NCBI GenBank assembly: GCA_020638995.1
Contig: JACKHM010000005.1
Coordinates: 496,001-560,000, forward strand
Direction: 5' to 3'
Source of the DNA: Planctomycetaceae bacterium
GTDB lineage: Bacteria; Planctomycetota; Planctomycetia; Pirellulales; Pirellulaceae
Length of the DNA: 64,000 nt
Shown: piece by piece, positions 47,600 to 57,066 of the stretch
Position numbering within the stretch: position 1 is the first letter of the stretch
Layout of the letters: every line of letters starts with the position of its first letter
Position numbers and translations under genes: made by a program
The notes under the pieces: model-generated
Told to the model about the DNA's origin: nothing
What the model saw: the letters and a program-made list of their open reading frames with translations, nothing else
The model's database searches: none

Positions 47600-48018
47600 T
47601 GAGATCCCCGGTTCTTGAGGTTATTTGACTGAAACTAGCTTGGCGAGAGAATTCAGGAGCCTGGGCGACCAAGCACATGTATCCTAGATAGCCATCCATC
47701 GAGCGTCAACGAAGTATCTGTCGCCACGAACTCTCCTCGATTTGGCTGACAACCGGCAGGAGCCCGGAACTTCCCCAATTTCTTGGTGTTCGTACGAGTA
47801 CTTCTCACCAGCTACCGCGTTATCGCTAATGCCACCACATCTGCGTACAATCAATTAGCCGTCCATTCTCGCCAAGTGTGTGTTGCGACCGGATTCGGCA
47901 AGTCACTTCGAGGCAATGACTTAAACAAATGAACTCGCAATGGTCAAAGTCCCGAATCCTCAAGTTCGCTACGTGCTCAGCCATCGATCGCCAGTCAAGT
48001 AATTGGAGGAGGCAAGTA
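47600..48018. other. Divergent intergenic region before the vWA gene
   Basis: About 420 bp between the hydrolase-fold gene (leftward) and the vWA gene (rightward). I see no gene or repeat. The vWA frame is open upstream to 47929 but the strong ribosome site places the start at 48019. Confidence 0.5.
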
Positions 48019-50025
48019 GTGAGTGTTGCCAGAGATCATCAGTCCAGCTATTCAGACGCGGAGCCCGCCGTCGAAAGTACGTTTGACCGGGATACTGTCA
48101 GCTTCCTCGCCAGCCTCACGGTGCATGTGGGGCTGCTCCTCGCGCTCGGTTACTCAACGTACTTTCGGGAGCAGAGCGCGCGTGAGGCACTCACCATCAT
48201 CGCACCCGTCGAAGAGACAATCGATGAAACAAAAGTCGTCCTGCCCAAAGATTTTTTCGTGAACGATCGGCACATGGCAGAGGTCGGTGCGAATAGCTCC
48301 GCCAACGCCGAGATGGCTCTATCGGCGGCCGAGATCCTGTCTGACATCTCGGATGTTCCGAGTCCCGCCGAGTTAACTCCTGTCGATATTGCCAAAGTCG
48401 AAGTGAACAACGTCATTGAAATGGCCACAGGTTTACGAGTCGACAACCTGCCAGTACGCGGTGCGGCCGGCGAGGGTACGACAGGTGCCGTAGGTGCAAT
48501 CGACCGCATCACTCAAGACATCCTATTGTCTTTAGAAGAGCGGAAGACACTAGTGGTTTGGCTCTTCGATCAATCTGGCAGCTTGACGCGTCAGCGTGCT
48601 GAGATCAATGCAAGATTTGATCGGATCTATCATGAATTGGGAGTTATCGAAGCGGCCGGTAATCCAGCCTTCAAACGACATGACGACAAGCCATTGCTCA
48701 CGTCCGTCGTCGGGTTTGGTCAACAAGTCAACGTGTTGATCGATAAACCAACTGACAATCTTACGGAAATAAAAGAAGCCGTTGCTAGTATGAAACAAGA
48801 CGATTCAGGCACAGAACGCGTTTTTAGCGCAATCTACACCGCCGTGGAAAAATATCAGCGTTTCCGCAGCGAAGCCCCGATTCGAAACATCATGATGGTG
48901 GTGTTCACTGACGAGGTCGGTGATGACCAAGCCGCGCTCGACAAGACCGTCAACTTATGCCGCCGCCTGGAAGTGCCTGTGTATGTCGTGGGCGTCCCCG
49001 CACCCTTCGGCCGCGACGAGACCTTGGTTAAGTGGGTTGACCCTGATCCGCAGTACGACCAAACACCACAGTGGGGCCGTGTGAGCCAAGGTCCTGAGTC
49101 GTTGTTCCCGGAACGAATCAAATTGCGTTTCATGGACAACGAAGACCCCGATCCGATGGATTCCGGATTTGGTCCGTTCTCGCTCACCCGACTTTGCTAC
49201 GAAACTGGCGGCATCTACTTCTCGGTCCATCCAAACCGCAACGTCAATCGCACGGTCGGGAGGAATGAGACCAATCCGTTTTCTGCGCACATCAAGCAGT
49301 TTTTTGATCCCGAAGTCATGCGGCGATACCGCCCCGATTACCTACCGTCCAAAGAGTACCTTCGGCAGGTCAATGAGAATAAAGCCCGGTCCTCCCTGTT
49401 GAAGACCGCACAACTTTCGTGGATGAATCAACTCGAATCGCCACGTCTGCGGTTTGTAAAAGTAAGCGAAGCCGAACTCGCGACGGACTTGGCAGAAGCT
49501 CAAAAAGGAGCGGCAAAGATCGAGCCCCAACTGGCCAACCTGCATAGCACGCTGGAGATCGGAGAAGCGGATCGTGCCAAGGAGACTTCGCCTCGCTGGC
49601 AAGCTGGGTACGACCTTGCGATGGGGCGCGTGATGGCGGCACGGGTGCGTGCCGAGGGGTACAACACGATGCTAGCCATGGCCAAACGCGGCATGAAGTT
49701 TTCTAACGAGAAGAACAATACGTGGGTGTTGCGTCATGACGAAGAAATCAGCACCGGCAGTCAGTTGGCCAAGGCAGGCAAGGAAGCTGAGGCGTATTTG
49801 CACCGTGTTGTCGACGAGCATCCTGGTACGCCCTGGGCATTTTTGGCCTCGCGCGAGTTGCAAACGCCATTGGGATGGAAGTGGATCGAAGAGTTCACCG
49901 ACCTCTCACCGCCGCCAAATCGAACTGCGGCCAACAACAATAACAACACACCACGTCCCGCACGCAACGAGCAACCACAAATGCTCAATAAGCCGCCTCC
50001 GAAACGTCCCGTTCCGAAGCTTTGA
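48019..50025 (+). CDS. Membrane-anchored von Willebrand factor A domain protein
   Basis: 668 residues from a GTG at 48019 with GGAGGAGG 6 nt upstream, which decides against the longer frame. One TM helix at about residues 28-48 (FLASLTVHVGLLLALGYSTY). The vWA domain spans about 165-400, with the MIDAS motif WLFDQSGSLT (D-x-S-x-S) and VVFTDEVGDDQAALD. The C-terminal region has helical repeats and ends in an Asn/Pro-rich tail. MIDAS-type vWA domains bind metal and protein ligands. The anchor suggests a role in envelope assembly or signalling, not established. No MoxR ATPase is next to it. Confidence 0.8.
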   Translation: MSVARDHQSSYSDAEPAVESTFDRDTVSFLASLTVHVGLLLALGYSTYFREQSAREALTIIAPVEETIDETKVVLPKDFFVNDRHMAEVGANSSANAEMALSAAEILSDISDVPSPAELTPVDIAKVEVNNVIEMATGLRVDNLPVRGAAGEGTTGAVGAIDRITQDILLSLEERKTLVVWLFDQSGSLTRQRAEINARFDRIYHELGVIEAAGNPAFKRHDDKPLLTSVVGFGQQVNVLIDKPTDNLTEIKEAVASMKQDDSGTERVFSAIYTAVEKYQRFRSEAPIRNIMMVVFTDEVGDDQAALDKTVNLCRRLEVPVYVVGVPAPFGRDETLVKWVDPDPQYDQTPQWGRVSQGPESLFPERIKLRFMDNEDPDPMDSGFGPFSLTRLCYETGGIYFSVHPNRNVNRTVGRNETNPFSAHIKQFFDPEVMRRYRPDYLPSKEYLRQVNENKARSSLLKTAQLSWMNQLESPRLRFVKVSEAELATDLAEAQKGAAKIEPQLANLHSTLEIGEADRAKETSPRWQAGYDLAMGRVMAARVRAEGYNTMLAMAKRGMKFSNEKNNTWVLRHDEEISTGSQLAKAGKEAEAYLHRVVDEHPGTPWAFLASRELQTPLGWKWIEEFTDLSPPPNRTAANNNNNTPRPARNEQPQMLNKPPPKRPVPKL

Positions 50026-50037
50026 CGTGACGCGCTG

Positions 50038-50697
50038 CTATGGTCGGATGAATGCCGTATCGCGGCTGAAGTCTTCTACCGGATCATAGGCGTAGAAGTG
50101 CCGAGCAACGTGCTGAGCGAGCGTCTTGAGGAAGGCCCGTCGAAATTGTACTTCGCTCAAATCACCCACCGGATAAGGACCTGTTGCCGGAAAGCTAAAT
50201 TCGGGAACGCTCTTGCGAAAAACTTCGTGGCCGCCATCTTCCATGTCATAAACCGAGACATTAATGTCGGCGCGTCCCTTGTAGAGCGAGGCTCCTTCGC
50301 GAATACTAAATCCAGCCAAACCGACCCCCACGACGCGTTCCGCCTTCACTCCGCGTCCGATCTCGCGATAGTCGATCTCGTCCCAACCTTCTCGATCAAT
50401 CCAGTCCGCGATTTCATCGGCTCGGACCAAGTCAATGTCTTTGACACTCTTCTTTAGGATCGTGCTCACCTCCCGGGCCAGCAACAAGGACTCGGAGCCC
50501 GTGCCGTAGGAAGAGTCTTCTGAAACACAAACCACCGCGACTCGTTTACCCTTGAGATCGGAGTATTCGGCGGGCATTGGGTTCCCACCGCCGAGCCAGC
50601 GCATCGTAGATAGCAGACCCACACAGCCGCTTGTCCACGGTAGCGATGCGAGCATGATGACCATCAGCGCGACACGCGACGCTCTTGTGACTTCCAT
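50038..50697 (-). CDS. Putative lipoprotein of unknown function
   Basis: 219 residues. N-terminal signal with lipobox LPWTSGC (Cys about residue 25). The body has KGKRVAVVCVSEDSSYGTG, then a DIDLVRADEIADWIDREGWD segment and VGVGLAGFSIREGASLYKGRADI, a layout reminiscent of the outer-membrane lipoproteins of the GNA1162/CsgG type, which I cannot confirm. It is convergent with the vWA gene, only 12 bp apart. Function unknown. Confidence 0.65.
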   Translation of the reverse strand: MEVTRASRVALMVIMLASLPWTSGCVGLLSTMRWLGGGNPMPAEYSDLKGKRVAVVCVSEDSSYGTGSESLLLAREVSTILKKSVKDIDLVRADEIADWIDREGWDEIDYREIGRGVKAERVVGVGLAGFSIREGASLYKGRADINVSVYDMEDGGHEVFRKSVPEFSFPATGPYPVGDLSEVQFRRAFLKTLAQHVARHFYAYDPVEDFSRDTAFIRP

Positions 50698-50989
50698 GTC
50701 ATTTCCAGTCTGCGAACGGTTCCGTAAGACGCTCCGATCCTGCTGTCACCGTCTCAGATGGACGAAGCGCAATCCGGCGCTATCACGAGCCAGTAGATAA
50801 GGCTGGGAAAGTAGCGTTATCGGAAATCGAATGCAAGACGAGTTGGCTTGCAATGCAGAAGTGCAGAAGTCGAAAGTCAAAAAGGTACTAACTCCTCGAA
50901 CCAGATGGCTTGTAAATACGAACTTCGCAGGCAACGATAGCAACGTCCTAGCCCTAAGCAACTACTCTCAACACGATTGGAACCGAGGG

Positions 50990-51967
50990 ATGCGAGTCGT
51001 TTTCTTACTTATGGTGACCGTTTTCATCACGAGTCCAACTTCGTCCCTGGGGGATCACCCGATTACCAGCCAGTGGGCCATCGCGATTCATGGGGGCGCA
51101 GGGAGCGATTGGCTAAAACTCGATACGAACGAACAAGCGGCGACAAAAGCTTCTCTGCAACAAGCTTTGACAACAGGGAAGTCGATCCTGGCAGAAGGTG
51201 GTAACAGTTTGGATGCCGTTGAGCAGGTGATTCGCCACCTAGAAAATGACCCCATCTTTAATGCCGGCAAGGGCGCAGTTTTCAACAGCGCCGGTGGTCA
51301 TGAACTGGATGCTTCGATCATGGACGGTCGGGATCGATCTTGCGGCGCAGTTGCGGGTGTGACGACGGTCAAGAGTCCGATCTCGCTGGCCCGGCTTGTC
51401 ATGCAAGACACGCGACACGTTTTGTTATCTGGTGATGGTGCGGATCAGTTCGCGAAGGTAAAGGGCGTTGAGCTTGTGGACCAAGCGTATTTCTGGACAC
51501 AGCGCCGATACGATGCCTGGCAACGAGCAAAGCAGCAACAGCCGGATGACCACAAAGGGACCGTCGGTTGTGTTGCGTTAGACCGGAACGGCAACTTGGC
51601 AGCGGGAACGTCGACCGGTGGCCTAACCAACAAGCTCTATGGGCGCGTCGGCGACTCGCCCATCGTTGGCGCTGGAACATTCGCGGACAACAAGACCTGC
51701 GCAGTCTCATGCACCGGCGTGGGCGAAAACTTTATCCGCAATGCCATCGCCTACGATGTATCAGCGCGACTCGCCTACAAGCAGCAGCCGGTCGAAGAGG
51801 CCGTCCGCGAAATCCTCACCCAGACGCTCGACGTGACGAAAAACGGTCAAGGCGGAATCATCGCGGTCACGCACGACGCCAAGATCACGATGCAATTCAA
51901 CACCGGTGCCATGGCCCGAGCCGCAGCGGATTCCAGCGGTCTCCTGGTCGTTGAATTGGGAGAATGA
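50990..51967 (+). CDS. Isoaspartyl peptidase/L-asparaginase, exported
   Basis: 325 residues from the ATG at 50990; the frame is open upstream to 50831 but a signal peptide begins here (VVFLLMVTVFITSPTSSLG). It is an Ntn-hydrolase that autocleaves before Thr in HKGTVGCVALD, producing the active alpha and beta subunits. AIAIHGGAGS at the start, NAGKGAVFNSAGGHELDASIMDG and GTSTGGLTNKLYGRVGDSP are family hallmarks. It cleaves isoaspartyl dipeptides and asparagine in the periplasm. It is convergent with the bshB1-like gene, 14 bp apart. Confidence 0.93.
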   Translation: MRVVFLLMVTVFITSPTSSLGDHPITSQWAIAIHGGAGSDWLKLDTNEQAATKASLQQALTTGKSILAEGGNSLDAVEQVIRHLENDPIFNAGKGAVFNSAGGHELDASIMDGRDRSCGAVAGVTTVKSPISLARLVMQDTRHVLLSGDGADQFAKVKGVELVDQAYFWTQRRYDAWQRAKQQQPDDHKGTVGCVALDRNGNLAAGTSTGGLTNKLYGRVGDSPIVGAGTFADNKTCAVSCTGVGENFIRNAIAYDVSARLAYKQQPVEEAVREILTQTLDVTKNGQGGIIAVTHDAKITMQFNTGAMARAAADSSGLLVVELGE

Positions 51968-51981
51968 AACTTCCCGCTTCG

Positions 51982-52725
51982 CTAACGCAACGGCAAGGCA
52001 GTTTTCATTAAGTCGGTCGTTCCAATTGGCCTTGCACTAACGAAGACTTCGCCGGCCTGAAAGCCCGAGGCCGCACCGGCCAACATCGCAGCGCCGCGAA
52101 TACGATCAAACACATACGCTTTTTCAGCTGGGAATTGTGTTTCATAGCATTGGATCGACGCAATTTTCGTTTCCAACGTATCCGAAATATCAACCGTAAA
52201 GTGACTTGGAAAACCGGCTAGTGTTTGTGGTTCAAACGCCAAGCGAAAGTAAAGTTGTGCGGAGATCGTGTGAACGGGCAAGCCTGCGAAGTAGTCGTCC
52301 CACTTGGTAAGGCGGGCGTAGAAAACCGCCGCATCGGTGATCTGCATCGCTTGCCAGTGATCAGGCGAAGCCAGCGGTGTCTTGTCACCGAACCCGATCA
52401 CCACCTGTGGCCGGTACTTACGAAATTCTTTGGCGAGAGCCACGCGGGCCTCAAAGCAATCAAACAAGCGGCGGTTTGGCAAATCAAGCGTAACTCGTTG
52501 GTGTACGCCGAGCGTCTGTGCAGCTTTGCGAGCTTCTTCCAAACGGACCTCGGGGCTTGGTGACTTGGGAGTCGGCTCGCCATCTGTCAAGTCAACGATG
52601 CCGACTTTGTAACCTTGCTTGACGAGTTTCGCCAAGGCGCCGCCGCAAGCAATTTCGACATCGTCGGGATGTGCACCTACCGCGATCACGTCGAGTCGTT
52701 GGTACTCTTCGGCCACATCAATCAC
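51982..52725 (-). CDS. PIG-L/LmbE-type deacetylase, BshB1 (bacillithiol synthesis)-like
   Basis: 247 residues. Zinc deacetylase of GlcNAc-malate or similar conjugates. The N-terminal metal motif is VGAHPDDVEIACGG, and LASPDHWQAMQITDAAVFYA contains the second His ligand, with Ser in place of the usual first His of HPDH. DGEPTPKSPSPEVRLEEARKA and YETQF, AEKAYVFDRIRG fit the BshB1 subfamily. The other bacillithiol genes (bshA, bshC) are not in the window. It starts 4 bp after the end of cobL on the same strand, so they are likely co-transcribed. Confidence 0.82.
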   Translation of the reverse strand: MIDVAEEYQRLDVIAVGAHPDDVEIACGGALAKLVKQGYKVGIVDLTDGEPTPKSPSPEVRLEEARKAAQTLGVHQRVTLDLPNRRLFDCFEARVALAKEFRKYRPQVVIGFGDKTPLASPDHWQAMQITDAAVFYARLTKWDDYFAGLPVHTISAQLYFRLAFEPQTLAGFPSHFTVDISDTLETKIASIQCYETQFPAEKAYVFDRIRGAAMLAGAASGFQAGEVFVSARPIGTTDLMKTALPLR

Positions 52726-52729
52726 GACG

Positions 52730-53974
52730 TTAGTCCTTGACAGTGCTGATCAGAAACGTGGGGTTCAAGGATTCAAAGCGAAGGCGCACGAGTTGCTGAG
52801 TCCCTCGTGCGATGTTGAACATCCACACATTGGCATCCCCCGCCGATTGCCGTAAGGCCTCATGCACCGCGCCCACATTTTCAATGCTGCCGACATTCAC
52901 GACCAAACGCCCACCTTTTCGGAGACGCGCAAACGCTTCCCTCGCAATACTGGTTACTGCGCGACCGGTTCCCCCAATGAAGACCGAGTCCGGATCGGGC
53001 AGCTCGGCCCAAGCCTCTGGAGCCTGTCCAAGAATCGCGGTCAAGTTCGTCACCCCAAAACGCTCTGCGTTCTCGGAGATCAATTGGTAATCTTCGGCAT
53101 CCTTTTCAATCGCAAACACCGATCCCCCACTGGCGATCTGCGCAGCTTCTACCGCGACGCTACCGCTTCCGGCCCCAATATCCCACACGACGCTCGCAGG
53201 TCCAATGTCCATTTCGGCTAAAGCCATTACTCGGACCTCCGAAGGAGTTAGCAGACCACGCTTCGGCTTCGATTGGAGAAATGCTTCGTCTGGGTTGCCG
53301 AACAGTCGGCGCCCGATCATCCCCGACGGTCGATCGGGCACATCCGGATTGCGCACGAGCACCAACACGTTGAGCGGCGCAAAGGTCTGTTCCGCAAGCT
53401 CGGTCAAATCACACTGCGTGACTCGTTCGTCCGGCGAACCGAGGTTCTCACAGACATAAGCGTGAAAGTAGTCGATCTGACGATCCAGCATCGCTTTGGC
53501 TACGGCCGAAGGTGGTGCCTCTTCGGTGGTGAAGATTCCAACTTTCTCCGCCGTCCGAATCCGCTCGACAACGCGCTCTAATGATTGATTGGCGAGATTC
53601 GTCAGATAAGCCTCGTCCCAGCTTTCCTTGACGCGAGCGAAGGCTAGCTGCATGCTGCTGACATGAGGCACAACTTCGAATCGCTCTTTACCAAGATGCT
53701 CGCATAGATAGCGTGCCGTTCCATAAAAAAGCGGGTCGCCAGTTGCCAACAATACGGATCGCTTGTCCGCATGCTCCTCAATTTTGGCGAGCAGCTCATC
53801 GAAGTCGGAACCGACATCAATACGCTTGGCCATTGGGTTTGTTACCGACGCAAGTAGTCGCTCGGCGCCTAACAACACTTCTGCCTGATCGACCAGTTGC
53901 CTTGCGGCGCCTGTCAGGCTTTCGAGGCCGTCGTCACCGATCCCGACTACATAGACCTTGGTGGGCGAAGACAC
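52730..53974 (-). CDS. cobL: Precorrin-6Y C5,15-methyltransferase (decarboxylating), CbiE-CbiT fusion
   Basis: 414 residues. The N-terminal CbiE-type tetrapyrrole methylase domain (about 1-205) has VYVVGIGDDGLESLTG and LLATGDPLFYGTARYL. The C-terminal CbiT-type domain (about 225-414) has VWDIGAGSGSVAVEAAQIA and DSVFIGGTGRAVTSI. It methylates C5 and C15 and decarboxylates in the cobalamin corrin pathway. It is the only corrin gene in the window. It precedes the bshB1-like gene by 4 bp. Confidence 0.92.
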   Translation of the reverse strand: MSSPTKVYVVGIGDDGLESLTGAARQLVDQAEVLLGAERLLASVTNPMAKRIDVGSDFDELLAKIEEHADKRSVLLATGDPLFYGTARYLCEHLGKERFEVVPHVSSMQLAFARVKESWDEAYLTNLANQSLERVVERIRTAEKVGIFTTEEAPPSAVAKAMLDRQIDYFHAYVCENLGSPDERVTQCDLTELAEQTFAPLNVLVLVRNPDVPDRPSGMIGRRLFGNPDEAFLQSKPKRGLLTPSEVRVMALAEMDIGPASVVWDIGAGSGSVAVEAAQIASGGSVFAIEKDAEDYQLISENAERFGVTNLTAILGQAPEAWAELPDPDSVFIGGTGRAVTSIAREAFARLRKGGRLVVNVGSIENVGAVHEALRQSAGDANVWMFNIARGTQQLVRLRFESLNPTFLISTVKD

Positions 53975-54165
53975 GACGATTCCTTTCGAAGAATGTGCAT
54001 TTAGTGCGGTTGAAATCTGATAGTTGGAAAATCAATTAAGCGAGTGTTCCGCTCGCTGCGGGAGTTGCCAAACCTCCGGTTGTAACTGGTCGTGATATTC
54101 GGCTTCGAAGCCGTGATTCTATGCAGCCGTGCGCGCCTCGTGAACGCCCCGATCACCGATTCAAC

Positions 54166-54203
54166 AAAAACAGCCACGACCGCGAATAACGCGCGTGGCT
54201 GTT
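54166..54203 (-). terminator. Rho-independent terminator after the IscA/ErpA-type gene
   Basis: Read on the minus strand: AACAGCCACG, a 15-nt loop, CGTGGCTGTT, then TTTTTGTT. The stem arms lie at 54194-54203 and 54169-54178, a perfect 10-bp match, and the U-tract complement at 54166-54170. It is 25 bp past the stop of the iron-sulfur carrier gene. Confidence 0.85.
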
Positions 54204-54228
54204 AAATCTATACAGTTTTCCAACGTGG

Positions 54229-54561
54229 CTAGACTTGGAAAGAACTACCGCAACCGCAGCTCTTAGTCACGTTAGGGTTGTCGAACTTGAACCCTCGCTG
54301 ATCGAGGCCTTCGTACCAGTCAATCGTCGTCCCTTCCAGCAGCAAAGCACTCTTCTTATCGACCACGACCTTCACGCCGTGATATTCGTACTCGTCATCT
54401 CGGTCCGCGTCAAATGCCTTGTCGAATTCGAGCTGATAGCTGTAACCGCTACAGCCGCCGGCAGCCGCTCCGACTCGCAAGAATACGTCGTCCTCGAATT
54501 TCTGTTCTTCGCGAACGCGGTTGACTTCCTTCGCCGCACTCTCTGTTAACATCACGGCCAT
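54229..54561 (-). CDS. Iron-sulfur cluster A-type carrier (HesB/IscA/ErpA family)
   Basis: 110 residues from the ATG at 54559-54561, which has GAGGTG upstream; an open extension to 54600 is unlikely. The conserved Cys motifs are present: GAAAGGCSGYSYQLEFD (first Cys) and SCGCGSSF at the C-terminus (CxC pair). It transfers [2Fe-2S] or [4Fe-4S] clusters to apo-proteins. It stands alone with its own terminator; the IscS-type desulfurase is 7 kb away. Whether it is IscA, ErpA or SufA cannot be settled from sequence alone. Confidence 0.92.
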   Translation of the reverse strand: MAVMLTESAAKEVNRVREEQKFEDDVFLRVGAAAGGCSGYSYQLEFDKAFDADRDDEYEYHGVKVVVDKKSALLLEGTTIDWYEGLDQRGFKFDNPNVTKSCGCGSSFQV

Positions 54562-55158
54562 CTTAAACACCTCATATGGAAACGGTTTGCGATTTTTCAC
54601 ACAGTGCTATGTCTAAAATATACAATCGGCCCGATTGAGGAAAGCTCTGCAACTCAATTCTTCCCATCAATACTCAGAAATCGTTGTTAACACAAGGGTT
54701 ACGCCCTGAAACATCCAATCGTGTGGGGCAAGGTTACGTGCGCCACGTTGGGCGACCCTGCAGTTCTCAATCCTAACCCGGACTATTCACGTAGGCCGGA
54801 ACAAGGTTGCGCAAGTCATTGTCGGAACGGCACAAACGCTTTAAGTATGATGTCGCTATCGGGTGACACTCGAAATAGGAACTAGCGACCGAAGTTCCGG
54901 CACCGGCAGCGTTTGCTCAATCCGGACTATTTGCTCAATCCGGACTATTTGCTCAATCCGGACTACAGGTGGTAATATCCCCAGAGTAAATCCAAAGATG
55001 TAATCAAGCACCTGGCAAACGATGCGTTTCGTCGGATTGGACGGTGCGAGTGATTTCGTATCATAGAGTCCCGACGTGGAGATACACCAAGTTGCTTGTG
55101 TCTCGCATTGCCCCCTGATGCTTTTGTCTGGACTCTGTTGTGTTGGGAGTTTTTAACG
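54562..55158. other. Intergenic region with a tandem 18-nt repeat
   Basis: About 600 bp. It holds the three-copy repeat at 54912-54965, and near 54770 a related fragment (CCCGGACTATTCACG). No gene is supported. Promoters of the divergent iron-sulfur carrier and of the propeller gene must lie here. Confidence 0.6.
54912..54965. repeat. Three perfect tandem copies of an 18-nt unit
   Basis: The unit TTTGCTCAATCCGGACTA is repeated three times without a gap or mismatch (54912-54929, 54930-54947, 54948-54965). It lies about 190 bp upstream of the beta-propeller gene. A CCGGACTAT fragment also occurs near 54780. No spacer, so it is not a CRISPR array. Could be a binding-site array or a slippage product. 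Confidence 0.9.
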
Positions 55159-56406
55159 ATGCGTTTAGCCATCCCAGTCGCTTGCTACTTGTTGGTCAGC
55201 TTACCTTTTGTCGCGGCGAACGCGGAGAACTGGACTCGGTTTCGTGGCCCCAACGGTCAAGGCATTTCGAGTGAGGCGAATCTGCCATTGCATTGGGGCG
55301 CGGACAAGAACATCGCGTGGAAGACTGCCATCCCCGGCACGGGTTGGTCGTCGCCTATCGTTTACGATGATCAGATATTTCTGACGACGGCTACCGAGGA
55401 AGGTGTCTCTTGTCGCGTAATTTGCGTTGACCGCTTGAGTGGGAAGATTCGCTGGAACACGGAAGTCCATCGCCAGGTCCCTGGTGCCAAACGAGCCCAG
55501 AATTCTTATGCGACACCGACACCGGTCACGGATGGGGAACGTGTTTATGCGGTGTTTTACGACGGCGCGATTATCGCCCTCGACTTCGCTGGGAACGTGG
55601 TGTGGAAGAACACGGAGATCAAGTTCTTCAGCCTGCACGGACTCGGCGCCTCGCCGGTGTTGGTCAACGGCCAATTGGTGATGCCCTTTGACGGCAGCAG
55701 CCGTGAAGAGAATCGACTCGGTTGGAAGATCCCCTGGGACAAAGCCGTAGTGTTATCGTTGGATACTGCCACAGGGAAAGTGCTTTGGAAGGGCGAGCGC
55801 GGCCAATCGCGAGTGGCTCACGTCACGCCGATCTTGGTCGGCGAGGACGCTCAGCTTGTCAGCGGCGCGGGAGACCGCGTGCAAGGATTCGACATCCAGA
55901 CCGGCAAGCGAGTCTGGTCGATTTACAGTCAAGGGGAAGGGGTGACGCCATCACCCGTAGTTGGTGATGGTTTGATCTATACGTCATCGGGCTTTGAGGA
56001 ACCAACAATCCGCGCCATCCGCTTGGGCGGCGAAGGCGATGTGACGGAAACACACATTGCCTGGGAACAGAAGAAAGGCGTGCCCGCGTTGGCCTCGCCA
56101 CTTTACGTTGCACCCTACCTGTACACGATCACTCGCGACAACATCCTGCACTGCATCGAAGCCGCGACCGGCGAGATTGTATGGCTCAAGCGACTCAGCA
56201 GCGTTTATTGGGCTTCGCCCGTTCTCGCCGATGGCCGGATCTACATCCTTTCCGAAGATGGCGTCACGCTCGTCCTCCGTCCCGGAGATCGCTACGAAGA
56301 ACTCGCCCGCAACGATCTACACGAAACCTGCTTCGCATCCATGGCCGTCTCCCACGGCCACTTCTTTATCCGCTCCGCCGAGCATTTATTTTGCATCCGT
56401 CCATGA
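55159..56406 (+). CDS. Exported PQQ-binding-like beta-propeller protein
   Basis: 415 residues from the ATG at 55159 (signal peptide MRLAIPVACYLLVSLPFVAA); the frame is open to 55096 but the signal peptide decides. The mature start NWTRFRGPNGQGISSEANLP is the typical planctomycete form. Repeats of the type VICVDRLSGKIRWNTEV, LSLDTATGKVLWKGER and IEAATGEIVWLKRLSS are PQQ-type propeller blades. Despite the fold name, most such proteins are not proven dehydrogenases. Probably periplasmic. Upstream is the tandem repeat at 54912. It is convergent with the sialidase-like gene. Confidence 0.82.
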   Translation: MRLAIPVACYLLVSLPFVAANAENWTRFRGPNGQGISSEANLPLHWGADKNIAWKTAIPGTGWSSPIVYDDQIFLTTATEEGVSCRVICVDRLSGKIRWNTEVHRQVPGAKRAQNSYATPTPVTDGERVYAVFYDGAIIALDFAGNVVWKNTEIKFFSLHGLGASPVLVNGQLVMPFDGSSREENRLGWKIPWDKAVVLSLDTATGKVLWKGERGQSRVAHVTPILVGEDAQLVSGAGDRVQGFDIQTGKRVWSIYSQGEGVTPSPVVGDGLIYTSSGFEEPTIRAIRLGGEGDVTETHIAWEQKKGVPALASPLYVAPYLYTITRDNILHCIEAATGEIVWLKRLSSVYWASPVLADGRIYILSEDGVTLVLRPGDRYEELARNDLHETCFASMAVSHGHFFIRSAEHLFCIRP

Positions 56407-56679
56407 ACGCCTGACGCGGTGCCACTGAGTGGAAACAGTAGAGCGGCGTCCCAGCACCGTTCGGAACATGGGTTGGCATCTTGTTGAGAGAAGCGAGTGT
56501 GGCTTATATAGCGGACGGTGTGATAGCTTTGTGATTCGGCGTTGGAGATGAAAAACGAGCCGTCATTTGGGGCAGATACACGACGACTCGCCGCCGCGCC
56601 GGGAGACGCCGCTATCGGGGCGCAAACCCCGATACATCATTAAACGCCGGCGCGTCATGCAATGTTTTTGCATGCCTTG

Positions 56680-56990
56680 TACCCAGACAACGGCGAAGGG
56701 CATGTTTACCAGGGCCGCTTTACAAGTTCCCGTTCAAGTTGATGAATACTTCTTTACGGTCCTTCGTTATGCCGAACGCCGTGCTTTGCGAGCCGAGTTG
56801 GTGAAACGCGTGAAAGATTCGAGTTGGGGGCTCGTTATCGCTTTGGCTTCAGAAACCCGATCCGGAACCAGCGTTGTTATCACCCTGGCCAACATCGCGA
56901 ATGCCAAGGTGGATCGAGTGAGTCAACGAGCCTCTCACTTCAGGCGAATTAACTGCGAGTCACATCGTCCTGTACGCCCCGGTTTACACA
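56680..56990 (+). pseudogene. RAYT (REP-associated tyrosine transposase) remnant, frameshifted and truncated
   Basis: Three frames together spell the RAYT C-terminal half. Frame 1 gives GHVYQGRF at 56698-56721. Frame 2 gives PVQVDEYFFTVLRYAERRAL followed by RAELVKR (56729 to about 56810). Frame 3 gives GSLSLWLQKPDPEPALLSPW, then PRWIE, a TGA at 56919-56921 where a Trp codon is expected, and VNEPLTSGELTA. The N-terminal part with the HUH motif and most of the catalytic region is missing. Two frameshifts plus a stop show it is dead. Flanking DNA at 56407-56679 shows no gene. Confidence 0.78.
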
Positions 56991-57066
56991 GCTTCCTGCT
57001 TCCATCGAGGACTCATGGCGTGCTACCCGACCGATGAATGCAACGAGGGCAATTCGGAAATACGTG

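Noticed and set aside
54912..54965. CRISPR array
   Set aside because: Three 18-nt units are directly adjacent with no spacers, and no cas genes are in the window.
56567..57037. 156-codon plus frame as an intact gene
   Set aside because: Only its middle is RAYT-like and the flanking motifs lie in the two other frames, so it is part of a pseudogene.
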